Shown: positions 46,622 through 55,629, counted from the stretch's first letter. The stretch: DNA of 64,000 nucleotides from Alistipes communis (GCF_006542665.1 NZ_AP019735.1:2542001-2606000); one strand, 5' to 3'. Notes: generated by a model from the letters alone, not told the origin. Translations and numbers: made by a program.

Positions 46622-47662
46622 TTATTTGGCAATGTAGATGAATACCGGCAGGTGGTCCGAGAATCCGCCCTGGAAATTGTTGCCTACGAAGGTACGCAGC
46701 GGATAACCCTTATACTGCCCCTCCTGCTGGATGAGGTAGGAGGGTTTGAAGATATTGCCGTAGAATTTGGTCTTTTTGTACGGGTCCTTGATGAGTTTCA
46801 GTTTGCCGGCGGAGCCGGTAGCGAGGTTCTCCGAAACGACGATATTGTCGAAGAGGTTCCATGCGTCGCGGTAGGCGAGCGTTCCCAGACCGGCTTTGAG
46901 CATGTCGGCGAAGGGCGTGTAGAAATCGCCCGGCTGCAACTCCTTGATCTTGGCCTTGGCGCCCAGATGGACTTCGACGCTCTCGTCGGTCGGATCGTCG
47001 TTGAAGTCGCCCATGGCCACGATCTTGGTGGCGGGGTTGACTTTGAGCACCGAGTCGGCGATCGCACGCATCTGTTCGGCCGCGGCGTTGCGCTTGAAGG
47101 CCGATGCCGCCTGCCCGCCCAGCCGCGAGGGCCAGTGCGCGACCATGAAGAGGAAGGGCTCGTCGTCGATCGTTCCCCACATCGTCACGATGCCGCGCGT
47201 GCGCCAGTTGGGCAGCGAGGCGATCCGCACGGGGATGTCGGCGCTGCCTTCGAGTTTGAAGACATCCGGACGGTAGAGGAACGCCACGTCCACGCCGCGC
47301 AGGTCGGGCGAGTCGTAGTGGCAGATCGCATAACGTGCCGGAAGGAGCTTGCGCGTCGATGCGATGTCTTCCAGGATCGAGCGGTTCTCGATCTCCGAGA
47401 CGCCGATCACCGCCGGATAGTTGCGGTCGATGGCGGCGATGTCGAACAACACGCGCTCCATGTTGCGGAGTTTCTTGTCGTACTTGGCCGTATTCCACCG
47501 CTTCGCACCGTCGGGAAGGAACTCTTCGTCGTTGGTTTCGGGATCGTCGATGGTGTCGAAGAAGTTCTCCATGTTGTAGAACATGATCTTGTGGGGCTTC
47601 TGCGCGAAGCACATCACCATGACCGACGCCAGCACCGCTGTGATTATCAGTTTCTTTCTCAT
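46622..47662 (-). CDS. Exported endonuclease/exonuclease/phosphatase-family enzyme
   Basis: The 346-residue protein starts with a signal peptide (MRKKLIITAVLASVMVMCFAQ). The EEP fold is shown by its catalytic motifs in order: YNMENFFD (metal-binding Asn), VSEIENR (metal Glu), MVAHWPSRLGG (His), GDFNDDP (Asp and Asn), and SDHLPVF (the final Asp-His pair). DNase I-like nucleases and phosphodiesterases share this layout. With the neighbouring DNA/RNA nuclease it would shorten or dephosphorylate nucleic acids outside the cytoplasm. The exact substrate cannot be read from sequence. Confidence 0.9.
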   Translation of the reverse strand: MRKKLIITAVLASVMVMCFAQKPHKIMFYNMENFFDTIDDPETNDEEFLPDGAKRWNTAKYDKKLRNMERVLFDIAAIDRNYPAVIGVSEIENRSILEDIASTRKLLPARYAICHYDSPDLRGVDVAFLYRPDVFKLEGSADIPVRIASLPNWRTRGIVTMWGTIDDEPFLFMVAHWPSRLGGQAASAFKRNAAAEQMRAIADSVLKVNPATKIVAMGDFNDDPTDESVEVHLGAKAKIKELQPGDFYTPFADMLKAGLGTLAYRDAWNLFDNIVVSENLATGSAGKLKLIKDPYKKTKFYGNIFKPSYLIQQEGQYKGYPLRTFVGNNFQGGFSDHLPVFIYIAK

Positions 47663-47688
47663 GATTCGAATTGTTGAATTTCATTCTT

Positions 47689-47750
47689 CGTTTTCTCGTC
47701 CCGGCATGGCTCGGACGGCGTCCGGTGCTGCGCTCGGCTTGTCGAAAACG
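47689..47750 (-). repeat. Dispersed palindromic repeat between the two nuclease genes
   Basis: A single unit of the same family, with outer arms CGTTTTC and GAAAACG in place of CCATTTC and GAAATGG. The arms have changed together, which preserves pairing. It lies between two co-directional genes. Confidence 0.7.
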
Positions 47751-47753
47751 CGG

Positions 47754-48980
47754 TTAAAATCCCCATTGTTCGGGGCTGTTCTGTGCCTTGACCGAGGTGT
47801 CGGCGTCGGGGAAGAAGGTAAATCCCGTCTCTTTCTCGATCTCCGCCACGCTGCGGCAAAGTTGCCTGCCGAGCTGCTGCCCGTTTTCGTTGGCGACCCA
47901 GAATCCGATGGCTTTCAGTTCCGAGGCCTTGCAGTCGGCGATCCGCTTGCCGGTCGCGCCGTCGCGCGTGCGCAACAGCACCTTGAAGTAGTTCGTGGGA
48001 ACCGGACAGACGTTTCCGGCCTTGTCTTTCGTCGATTCGTCAAGGTTGGCGAAATAACATCCCGTGACGACGTAGAGCGTATCCGGGCAGACGTAACTGC
48101 GGACTTTTGCTTCGAGCGCTGCCCACATGTTTTGGTTGAACTGGCCGCGCTGCGGCGTCATGTTCGATGCGTAGAACGTCTGCTTGTTCATCTCCTCGAC
48201 GGTCGTGCGGTCTTTCGACGGAATCTGGTGACCGCGGTTGTAGACGTTGCCGTTCTGATAACCGCCCAGCCAGAGCGCAGGCTGGTACTGCTGCGGAATC
48301 TTCGGATCGGGCGCCCATGCTTCGCTGCGATCCAGCGATCCGATGTACGAAGCGTGCAGCGGATAGGCCACCCAATGCGCCACGCGCAGTTTCTTGTCGA
48401 AGCAGAGCGAGTAGTTGCGCACGGTTTTCAGGTTCATCTTGGCATAGTGGGCCGCATAGATATAGTCCGCCTCCTCCTTGCCGGCAGGCAGCTCGGGCCA
48501 CTGTTTCGGCGTGTCGTAGGGATTGTCGGTCGCATTGGGCGCCAGCTGCGTCAGCTCGAAGTCGTAGGGTGCCGAACCGTCGTCGAAAGCGATCGTGAAG
48601 GTCGCTATGCGGCTTTGCGCCGAGGCGTTGGCCTTGTAGTAGAAGAACAGCAGGTTCTCGCCGCTGTCGACCGTCCCTTGCCGCTGCCGCCCTGCGGCCG
48701 AAAAGTCGCGGGCGCTCAGCGAAAGCCAGTCGCCGCTGGTGATCGTAGCCGTGTAGTTCAGCTGTCCGCTGCCGGAGACCTCGACGATCACGCGGAGCGA
48801 AGCGGTCTCCTCGCCGCTTGCGATCTGGCCGCCGACGATCGACGACCGTTCCAGTTCGCACGACTCCACACGGGCTGTCGCCGCATCGCCGTCGCTGTCG
48901 CCGCAGGCGGCGAAAAATACTGCGACGGCCGCGACCGCGAGTCGGAGCCACTGTCGGAGGAGGTGTGTCTGCATAGTCAT
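47754..48980 (-). CDS. Surface DNA/RNA non-specific endonuclease lipoprotein
   Basis: The 408-residue protein has a lipoprotein signal (lipobox VFFAAC). Residues 30-155 form a BACON-like Ig domain (LNYTATITSGDWLSLSA). The rest is a NUC1-type beta-beta-alpha-metal nuclease: VYNRGHQIPSKDR holds His251 in the place of the family's DRGH histidine, with Asn for the first Asp. ASNMTPQRGQFNQNMWAALE and LYVVTGCYF are also conserved. It would cut extracellular DNA and RNA at the cell surface. An 11-bp hairpin and a repeat unit lie on either side of the gene. Confidence 0.92.
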   Translation of the reverse strand: MTMQTHLLRQWLRLAVAAVAVFFAACGDSDGDAATARVESCELERSSIVGGQIASGEETASLRVIVEVSGSGQLNYTATITSGDWLSLSARDFSAAGRQRQGTVDSGENLLFFYYKANASAQSRIATFTIAFDDGSAPYDFELTQLAPNATDNPYDTPKQWPELPAGKEEADYIYAAHYAKMNLKTVRNYSLCFDKKLRVAHWVAYPLHASYIGSLDRSEAWAPDPKIPQQYQPALWLGGYQNGNVYNRGHQIPSKDRTTVEEMNKQTFYASNMTPQRGQFNQNMWAALEAKVRSYVCPDTLYVVTGCYFANLDESTKDKAGNVCPVPTNYFKVLLRTRDGATGKRIADCKASELKAIGFWVANENGQQLGRQLCRSVAEIEKETGFTFFPDADTSVKAQNSPEQWGF

Positions 48981-48995
48981 TCGAAACGGATAGGA

Positions 48996-49023
48996 ATCGC
49001 CGGCGGCGTTACCCGCCGGCGAT
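48996..49023 (-). terminator. Intra-operon hairpin after the large modular lipoprotein gene
   Basis: A perfect 11-bp GC-rich stem pairs 48996-49006 with 49013-49023 (ATCGCCGGCGG arm), with a 6-nt loop and no T run. It sits between two genes of one operon, so it more likely slows transcription or protects the upstream message than ends it. Confidence 0.6.
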
Positions 49024-49033
49024 CGTTGTCAAC

Positions 49034-52000
49034 TCAGTTTTTCTTGAAGAAGCAGAATCCTTTGCCGTAGGATGCTTGTACATAAGGGCGCAGGAACCGG
49101 CTCGATGCGCTGTTTGCGCACATCATATAGATGGCGGGGTAGTTGAATGCCTGTCCGTCTACCGTTCCCGATGCGCTCGTCGTGGCGATTACGCCACTGG
49201 CATCCTCCGTGAATGTCCAGGGCTGTGCCGGAGCATCGGCCAAAACGAGTCCCTGTTTGGGCTTTCCGTTGTCGATAATGCCCGTACCGATCAGGTATTT
49301 GTCGCCCTGCTTGATGTTGAATCCGTCGGCTACGGCTTCGAACGTGAATTCGATAGCTGTATAATTACCGCTTGTCAGCGACAGTGTCTTTTTGGTTTCG
49401 TCATACGTGTAAGCGGCGGTGAATCCTTGACCGTAAGCGGCGAATCCCGTAACCAGTTGAAGACCGTAAGTTCCGCCCGGCTCGCAGCCGATGAAACCCG
49501 TCATGCCGTTGACGAGCTCGGCCACTTTCGTGATCTTGTCGTAGGTATCGCCTGCTGGTTCCGAACCGCCGGCGGCAGCCTGCGTGACGGCGACGGTCTT
49601 CGCTGCGACTTTGGTCGCGCCGCCGTCGTTGGTCAGATAGACCGTGACCGTGGCGTTGCGTGCGCTGCCGGTGTTCTCGGTCGGGGTGACCGTGACGGTC
49701 GTGCCCGCTGCCGATGCGGCGAAGTTGGCCGGGTCGGAGGACGAGGCGCCTACCGTGTAACCGTCGGCGTTAGCCACGGTGCAGGCGATCGTCTTGGCCT
49801 GATCCTTCGCCGCGAACGACAGCGAGGTCGGATTGACGCTCAGCGTGGGCTGCACGGGCGTGCTGCCGCCTCCCTCGCCGTAGAAGAGTTCGATCTTGGC
49901 GAGTTGGGCATTTCCTGCGGTTGTGACTGCGATGCGGTAGGCCGTGGCGTTTGCCGTATTGCTCAGCGTGTAGGTATATTCACCTCCTTCTTGCTTGGTG
50001 ACTTCCTGTGCCTGGCCGCCCTGAACGGGGGTTCCTGCGGCGTCAGTAATAGCTATCGAATAAGCGCCAGCACCCTTTGCTGCGGATATGATAACTTTTG
50101 TCAGCGCTTTGTCGGCGATAGCGGGTAGTTCGATGTACGAACCCGCTTTACCGATGAAGAGGCTCTTCGTGCCATAACCCGGACTGTCTTCGTACGGATT
50201 CTGGAACCAATAGAAGATGTTGCTTGCGGAGATGTTGAAGGCATAGTTTCCGTCGAACAGATAGCTGCCTGTCTTGGATTGAGCTTCCTTGTCGGGTAAT
50301 GCCGGCGTAAAGATCGATGCTCCGACACTGAAATCGAGCACGATGTGCGCCGGATCCGCGGGTTCGGGATCCGTGCCGCCCTCGGCGAAGGCGGCTGCAT
50401 CGGTCATGTTGCGCGGACAAAGCTGTACGGCGCCTTTATAGAGGGAGACATAACCGGTCAGATCGCCCGTTTTCGAAGCCGCGTATTGCTTGCCTGCGAA
50501 TCCGGCGGCGTCCTGTGTCACGTAGACGGTCAGATCGGACGAACCGACCTTGAACGTGGTGGTACCCACAGCCCAATTACCGGCCGTTGCGGGCGAAGTG
50601 ACGTTCTTGACCGTGACGAGCATGCCCTGATAATCGATCAGATTGTCGATCGATGTGAGCGGGACAGGGGTGAGTTGCGCCTTGCCGATTACTTCGGCCG
50701 TCAGCCACGTGGCTGCATCGCTCGATTCGCAGGTTACCTCGTAGCAGTTCGAGAAATTAGCCACTTTGGCCAATCCTTTCACAAGCGTGAAACGAACCTT
50801 GTCGCCCGACTTGAACGGGAATGCGGGATCTTTGGGATTGGTGTATTGGCCGCTGCTGAACAGCAGGATACCGTTCTTGGCTTGTGTCGCGCCTTCGGTC
50901 ATTACCATCAGGTTATTGGCCGAAACATTGCCGCCGTCGACGTCGGTTACGACGACCGCTTCGAGCGTGCGATTGTTTTCGGCGTCGATCACGAGCTTGT
51001 CCTTGCCCGTAACCGTTTCGGCGAGCCGGTAGAGTTCGTTCACCGTGATCGCTTCGCCCGGCGTGGGTTCGGGTTCTTCGCCGCCTTCGCCCAGATCGAC
51101 TTCGGTGCCGCCTTCGCCTTCGGCGAGCGTCACGTCGTCGATAGCGAATACCGATGCTTCATCGACTGCATATTTCACGTAGAGATAGGCCGCTTTGTTT
51201 TTCAGCTTGAATTTCGAGGTGGCGAATACCCAGAACTCGTCGGCCTGTGCATAGGTGTACTCGACTGTCGTCCAGCTGGTGCCGTCGGCACTCAGAGCGA
51301 GGTGGAATTTCTCCGGTTTGAACTCGTTGTCGTAGAGACCGGCATCATAGTCGATCGTTTTCGAATATTGTGCACCGAAGGTGAGTTGCAGATCCTGTGC
51401 TCCGTCGAGTTTGATCTTGTTGATGATTAAGGCGGGATTGTTCGTTCCGAAGAACGCTTTGTTCTTGCCCGAAGCACCGTCGTAGCCGGCGCTGAGTTTT
51501 CCGCTGGTGCGGATCGACATATTGCCCTCGCCGGTGTAGGAGACTTCGCCTGCACCCGAACCGGTTTTCGCCCAGCCCGTATAGTCGGCGATAAGCGGTT
51601 TGTCCGATACGTCGGCCGTACCGAAGGATTCATAGTAGATCGCGTCGCCCGGCGTCGGGTCGGGATCCGTACCCCCCCCCTGATCCGTGCTTAGAGCCGC
51701 GATATCGGTCTTTTTGGTCGGGATGAGCTGTGCGTTTTCGCGATAGGTTTCGGCCACGCCGTAGATCGTGCCGGTCTTGTCGGCCACGTACATGTCGGCG
51801 AATCCGGTGGCGAACTGCGCCTTGTTCATGTAGACGGTCAGTGTCTTGCCCGAAGCGTCGTTGAGTGTTACCGACTGGCTTTCGGTTGCCGTCCACGGCT
51901 TGCCGACGAACGACTGGGCGGGCGTCATGTTGTTCAGTTTCACGTACTGCGCCTGATAGTCGCCCGTATTGAATTTTTCGACCGAAAGCGACGGAACGAC

Positions 52001-52783
52001 CAGCTCGACCTCTTCGTCGCCTACGGTGACGACGACGTCGGTCAGCTGGCGCACGTTGTTGAATGCGTAGTATTTCGCGTTTTCGAGATTGAGCGTGACC
52101 TTACGGCCTGCGGGATACTTCGTTACGGGGTCGTTGGCCATGGCGAAATCGGCACCGTAGAGAACGATGGCCGACCGTTCGAGGCCGTTGTTGTCGCCCA
52201 CGTAGAGTTTGCGGTTGTTGTTGCCCGCCGCGTCGTTGGCCAAGATGACCGCCTCGATCGTCGACTCGCTGTATTGGAGCGGCATGGCCTTGTCCGAGCC
52301 GACGGCGCCGCTCAGGTCGCTGTTGCCCAGAATATACTCGACCAGTTTGCCGACGGCGCCGACCGTCGGGGGAACGTAGTTGCCCTGCGTGACGGTCAGG
52401 TATTTCCGGTAGAGTTCGCCGTAGCTGTTGCTCAGCGTGAAAATCAGACGGCCCATGTGGGGCTGCGCCGATTCGCCGACGGTGATCTTGACCGTACCGT
52501 CGCCGTTGTAGATGCCCTCGGAGACCTCGTTGCCGGAGACTTTGAAATACATCCACTCCTTTTGGGTCTCTTCGTCCTCGTAGGCGACCGTCCATTGACG
52601 GTTGCTCCTCACCGTAACGGTCGCGTCTTCGGTAGCCGTTCCGGTGAAGGCGACGGCCTCCTCCGATAGTTCCAGTGTGGGAGCCTGTTTGTCGACATCG
52701 TCGTCCACACATGCCGTGAACGCCCCGGCGGCGATCGCCAGCATCGTGTAAAACGATGTTTTCCAAATGTTTAATTGCTTCAT
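49034..52783 (-). CDS. Large modular BACON/DUF5689 surface lipoprotein
   Basis: The 1249-residue protein has a lipobox (AAGAFTAC). In order I see a BACON-like Ig domain (residues 35-135), a DUF5689/OB-fold-like domain (140-365), a glycine-proline linker containing nine G in a row, a jelly-roll domain (385-570, YYESFGTADVSDKPLIADYTGW), and a second DUF5689-like domain (590-820). These are followed by a further beta domain, a BACON domain (about 990-1085) and a C-terminal region (TYDKITKVAELVNG). It heads the operon behind a consensus promoter. The most likely role is surface capture of nucleic acids for the nucleases encoded downstream; no catalytic motif is seen. Confidence 0.8.
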   Translation of the reverse strand: MKQLNIWKTSFYTMLAIAAGAFTACVDDDVDKQAPTLELSEEAVAFTGTATEDATVTVRSNRQWTVAYEDEETQKEWMYFKVSGNEVSEGIYNGDGTVKITVGESAQPHMGRLIFTLSNSYGELYRKYLTVTQGNYVPPTVGAVGKLVEYILGNSDLSGAVGSDKAMPLQYSESTIEAVILANDAAGNNNRKLYVGDNNGLERSAIVLYGADFAMANDPVTKYPAGRKVTLNLENAKYYAFNNVRQLTDVVVTVGDEEVELVVPSLSVEKFNTGDYQAQYVKLNNMTPAQSFVGKPWTATESQSVTLNDASGKTLTVYMNKAQFATGFADMYVADKTGTIYGVAETYRENAQLIPTKKTDIAALSTDQGGGTDPDPTPGDAIYYESFGTADVSDKPLIADYTGWAKTGSGAGEVSYTGEGNMSIRTSGKLSAGYDGASGKNKAFFGTNNPALIINKIKLDGAQDLQLTFGAQYSKTIDYDAGLYDNEFKPEKFHLALSADGTSWTTVEYTYAQADEFWVFATSKFKLKNKAAYLYVKYAVDEASVFAIDDVTLAEGEGGTEVDLGEGGEEPEPTPGEAITVNELYRLAETVTGKDKLVIDAENNRTLEAVVVTDVDGGNVSANNLMVMTEGATQAKNGILLFSSGQYTNPKDPAFPFKSGDKVRFTLVKGLAKVANFSNCYEVTCESSDAATWLTAEVIGKAQLTPVPLTSIDNLIDYQGMLVTVKNVTSPATAGNWAVGTTTFKVGSSDLTVYVTQDAAGFAGKQYAASKTGDLTGYVSLYKGAVQLCPRNMTDAAAFAEGGTDPEPADPAHIVLDFSVGASIFTPALPDKEAQSKTGSYLFDGNYAFNISASNIFYWFQNPYEDSPGYGTKSLFIGKAGSYIELPAIADKALTKVIISAAKGAGAYSIAITDAAGTPVQGGQAQEVTKQEGGEYTYTLSNTANATAYRIAVTTAGNAQLAKIELFYGEGGGSTPVQPTLSVNPTSLSFAAKDQAKTIACTVANADGYTVGASSSDPANFAASAAGTTVTVTPTENTGSARNATVTVYLTNDGGATKVAAKTVAVTQAAAGGSEPAGDTYDKITKVAELVNGMTGFIGCEPGGTYGLQLVTGFAAYGQGFTAAYTYDETKKTLSLTSGNYTAIEFTFEAVADGFNIKQGDKYLIGTGIIDNGKPKQGLVLADAPAQPWTFTEDASGVIATTSASGTVDGQAFNYPAIYMMCANSASSRFLRPYVQASYGKGFCFFKKN

Positions 52784-52854
52784 AATGAATTTGAATTAAG
52801 TGTGAATATGATTTTATGGCTTTTCGTATCCGTTTTATAAAGTGGATTTTCAAT

Positions 52855-52885
52855 CAAAGTTATGGTCTTTTATCGGAATAACCAA
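52855..52885 (-). promoter_or_regulatory. Promoter of the nuclease-receptor operon
   Basis: On the minus strand, TTG (52885-52883) and TAACTTTG (52862-52855) are 20 bases apart, matching the consensus. The likely transcript start is about 65 bp before the first start codon. Confidence 0.75.
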
Positions 52886-52981
52886 TTAAAAATCGATATA
52901 TTTTTAGCTGAAAGTATGAAAAAGTGTAATGTTTTTTGGCTCTTTCCGGACGGATTTTTCTTTTCAGGCGGAAACAAAGCG

Positions 52982-53013
52982 GATGCCGACCCGTCGGGAA
53001 AGGGGTCGGCATC
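52982..53013 (-). terminator. Terminator after the DUF4293-GT2 unit
   Basis: An 11-bp stem pairs 52982-52992 (GATGCCGACCC) with 53003-53013, 21 bp past the DUF4293 stop codon. The T tract beyond it is weak. Confidence 0.65.
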
Positions 53014-53033
53014 GCAGACGGCCGTATATTTTC

Positions 53034-53498
53034 TTAGCGGATACGGTCCATCGAACGGATCATCAGTTCGTCCCGGAAAATGGCACGGACGGCCAGATAG
53101 GTGAAGATCATGGCGATGAGCGGCAGCACCAGTGGCAGTTTGACGCTCTGGGCGTGGAATTCGAACGAAGAGAAGAGGCGGTAGCTGAGAAAATAGTAGA
53201 TGCCCATTACGATCTGTGCGCCCAGCAGCAGGATCATCTCCACCACGCCGAGCCGGAATTGCAGCATACGGCGCTTGAACAGGAAGATCGTCGTCAGCGG
53301 CAGCACCAACGCCAATGCCAGCAGGATGCCCATGTAGAGGGTCGATTGCACGGTTTCGCCGTCCGCCGTCCGCAGTCCGAAGGCGTAAAGGCGGAACTCT
53401 TCGCCGCCGCTGGCGAACGAGGCCAGGGGCAGGAACGCGGCGCAGGCTACCAGGCCTGCGGCCAGAAGCAGATAGAGTGTCTGAATACGTTGTATCAT
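53034..53498 (-). CDS. DUF4293 membrane protein
   Basis: The 154-residue protein has four hydrophobic segments and begins MIQRIQTLYLLLAAGLVACA, the usual DUF4293 start. The loop between segments three and four includes FFLSYRLFSSF. The function is not known. It follows a GT2 glycosyltransferase and a DUF4199 protein, an order common in Bacteroidota, and the three are probably one unit. Confidence 0.85.
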   Translation of the reverse strand: MIQRIQTLYLLLAAGLVACAAFLPLASFASGGEEFRLYAFGLRTADGETVQSTLYMGILLALALVLPLTTIFLFKRRMLQFRLGVVEMILLLGAQIVMGIYYFLSYRLFSSFEFHAQSVKLPLVLPLIAMIFTYLAVRAIFRDELMIRSMDRIR

Positions 53499-53511
53499 AA
53501 TCGTCTGTTTG

Positions 53512-54471
53512 TCAGATATTCTTGTCGATCAGGTATTTGTTGCGGTCGGAGGCGTTGCGGTCGATCAGCTCGCCCAGGAAACCGGCCAGGAAAAACTGCA
53601 CGCCGAGGATGACCAGAAGCATCGAAAGGTAGAAGAGCGGCTGCTCGGTGACGGCCCGCAGCGGCAGGCCGTGCGCCTGCTTGTAGAGCTTGGCGGCGAT
53701 GATCCAGATCGTCGAGCAGCCGCCCAGCAGGAACATGAGCGTCCCCAACCCGCCGAAAAAGTACATCGGCGACCGGCCGAAATGCGAAAGGAACGAGACC
53801 GTAATCAGGTCCAGGTAGCCCTTGACCATGCGTTCCATGCCGAACTTCGAGGAGCCGTATTTGCGCGCCCTGTGGCAGACTACCTTCTCGCCGATGCGGC
53901 GGAATCCGGCCTCCTTGGCCAGGATCGGGATGTAGCGGTGCATCTCGCCGTAGACTTCGATCGACTTGACCACCTTGCGGCGGTAGGCTTTCAGTCCGCA
54001 GTTGAAGTCGTGGAGTTTGATGCCCGAGACGGTGCGCGCCGTCCAGTTGAAGAATTTGCTGGGCCAGCGTTTGCCGATCGGGTCGTGACGTTTGAGTTTC
54101 CATCCCGAAACCATGTCGTAGCCCTCTTCGAGGATCATGCGGCGCATGTCGGGAATTTCGTCGGGCGAGTCCTGCAAGTCGGCGTCCATCGTGAAGACCA
54201 CGTCGCCTTCGGCGGCAGCGAATCCGCAGTAGAGTGCGGCCGACTTGCCGTAGTTGCGGGCGAACCCGATCGCCCGCAGGGCGGGATAGTGTTCTTTGAG
54301 GCGTTCGAGCGTCTCCCACGAGCCGTCGGTCGAGCCGTCGTCGACGAAGACGATTTCGTAGGAGAGGCCGTTTTCGCGTGCTACGCGGTCGATCCAGGCC
54401 GTCAGTTCGGGGAGCGACTCCTCCTCGTTGTAGAGCGGCACGACCACCGAGATGTCCAATCGCTTCTCCAT
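53512..54471 (-). CDS. GT2 glycosyltransferase (DPM1/GtrB-like)
   Basis: The 319-residue protein has a GT-A domain with VVVPLYNEEESLP, VDDGSTDGS and MDADLQDSPDEIP (metal-binding DxD). HDFNCGLKAYRR and RKYGSSKF are typical of polyprenyl-phosphate sugar transferases. Two membrane segments follow at the C-terminus. Such enzymes load a sugar onto undecaprenyl phosphate at the inner membrane. It lies 4 bp after the DUF4199 gene and 13 bp before DUF4293. Confidence 0.93.
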   Translation of the reverse strand: MEKRLDISVVVPLYNEEESLPELTAWIDRVARENGLSYEIVFVDDGSTDGSWETLERLKEHYPALRAIGFARNYGKSAALYCGFAAAEGDVVFTMDADLQDSPDEIPDMRRMILEEGYDMVSGWKLKRHDPIGKRWPSKFFNWTARTVSGIKLHDFNCGLKAYRRKVVKSIEVYGEMHRYIPILAKEAGFRRIGEKVVCHRARKYGSSKFGMERMVKGYLDLITVSFLSHFGRSPMYFFGGLGTLMFLLGGCSTIWIIAAKLYKQAHGLPLRAVTEQPLFYLSMLLVILGVQFFLAGFLGELIDRNASDRNKYLIDKNI

Positions 54472-54475
54472 CCGG

Positions 54476-54994
54476 TTACTCCTCCGTATTGTTGTCGAAT
54501 CGTTGCCGGGGCTGTGCGAGGGCGGCGAGCACCAGTCCGAACAGCAGGCCGAGCAGGGCTTGTCCGGCGACCGACGAGAAGGTGATCCAAAGAGGCGACT
54601 GCACCATCAGGGCCATTTGGGAGATCATTTCGCCGGTATACAACCCCGTTTTCGAGAGAAGCGCGAACGATTGTTCGTAGAGTTCGGCATATTTGTCCGT
54701 GAAGAGGATGCGGCTGGCCAAGATCGTATAGGCGGCGTTGATAACGCCCACGAAGAGCGCCATGGCGATGATGAATCCCAACCGCCTGCCGTATCCGTAC
54801 TCCTCCTCGCGTGTCGAGCGGGATGTCGCCCGTTTGCGTGTGTAGTATAAGAGCAGCCCGATGTAGAGGGCCAGTCCGATGAGTCCGAAAAAACCCGCTC
54901 CCGTGGCGTCTCCCAGCAACGAGCAGACGGCCGATGCGCCGCCGATGACGGCACCGTACTTCGCGGCGTCGTTCCAAAAATTCGTCTGGTTCAT
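54476..54994 (-). CDS. DUF4199 membrane protein
   Basis: The ATG at 54994 gives MNQTNFWNDAAKYGAVIGG, a typical DUF4199 start; sequence upstream is not coding. At 172 residues it has four hydrophobic segments. The function is unknown, but the gene is usually found next to this GT2 glycosyltransferase. It may help the lipid-linked sugar step; that is inference. Confidence 0.85.
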   Translation of the reverse strand: MNQTNFWNDAAKYGAVIGGASAVCSLLGDATGAGFFGLIGLALYIGLLLYYTRKRATSRSTREEEYGYGRRLGFIIAMALFVGVINAAYTILASRILFTDKYAELYEQSFALLSKTGLYTGEMISQMALMVQSPLWITFSSVAGQALLGLLFGLVLAALAQPRQRFDNNTEE

Positions 54995-55022
54995 ATTGAA
55001 TTGGATCGTGTCATTATGTCCG

Positions 55023-55622
55023 TCAGTTGAGTTCCGCCGCACCCTGCCGCACGATTTCGGGCTCTTCCTGCGTGAGGTCGACCACCGTGGTGGGCACGAT
55101 CGAACCGTATCCCCCGTCCACGACCAGCGCCACTTCGCGGCCGTAACGTTCGTGGATCAGTTCGGGGTCGGTCATGTACTCCGCGTCGTCGTCGCTTTTG
55201 AGCGATGCGGTGATGAGCGGGCACCCCAGCTGTTCGACGATCGCCCGCGGAATCGCATTGTCGGGGATGCGCACGCCGATCGTCTTGCGGCGTTGCAGCG
55301 CCTTGTCGGGCATCCGCGACGATGCGTCGAGCAGGAAGGTGATCGCTCCCGGCAGATTGCGTTTGAGAATCTTGAACGCGGCGTTGTCCACCCGGCAATA
55401 TTCCGCCGCCCGCGAGATGCCGTCGCAGATGATGCTCAACTCACCGGTCTGTTTGCCGCTGAGTTGGCGCAGTCGTTCCAGACCGCGTGCTGAGCGGAGC
55501 GAACAGCCGTAGGCGTAGACCGAATCGGTGGGGTAGACGACCACGCCGTCGCGCTCCAAGGCTTCGACGACACGCCGTATCTCCCGTTCGGCGGGATTCT
55601 GAGGATAGATGCGCAGGATCAT
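55023..55622 (-). CDS. Sua5/YciO/YrdC-family L-threonylcarbamoyladenylate synthase
   Basis: The 199-residue protein has the YrdC fold with VVVYPTDSVYAYGC, the LRQLSGKQ nucleotide-binding region, PGAITFLLDAS and IGVRIPDN. Enzymes of this family make threonylcarbamoyl-AMP for the t6A37 tRNA modification; YciO-type members have a less certain role, and I cannot separate TsaC from YciO by eye. Its promoter lies inside a repeat unit that starts 8 bp upstream. Confidence 0.9.
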   Translation of the reverse strand: MILRIYPQNPAEREIRRVVEALERDGVVVYPTDSVYAYGCSLRSARGLERLRQLSGKQTGELSIICDGISRAAEYCRVDNAAFKILKRNLPGAITFLLDASSRMPDKALQRRKTIGVRIPDNAIPRAIVEQLGCPLITASLKSDDDAEYMTDPELIHERYGREVALVVDGGYGSIVPTTVVDLTQEEPEIVRQGAAELN

Positions 55623-55629
55623 ACGTCGG

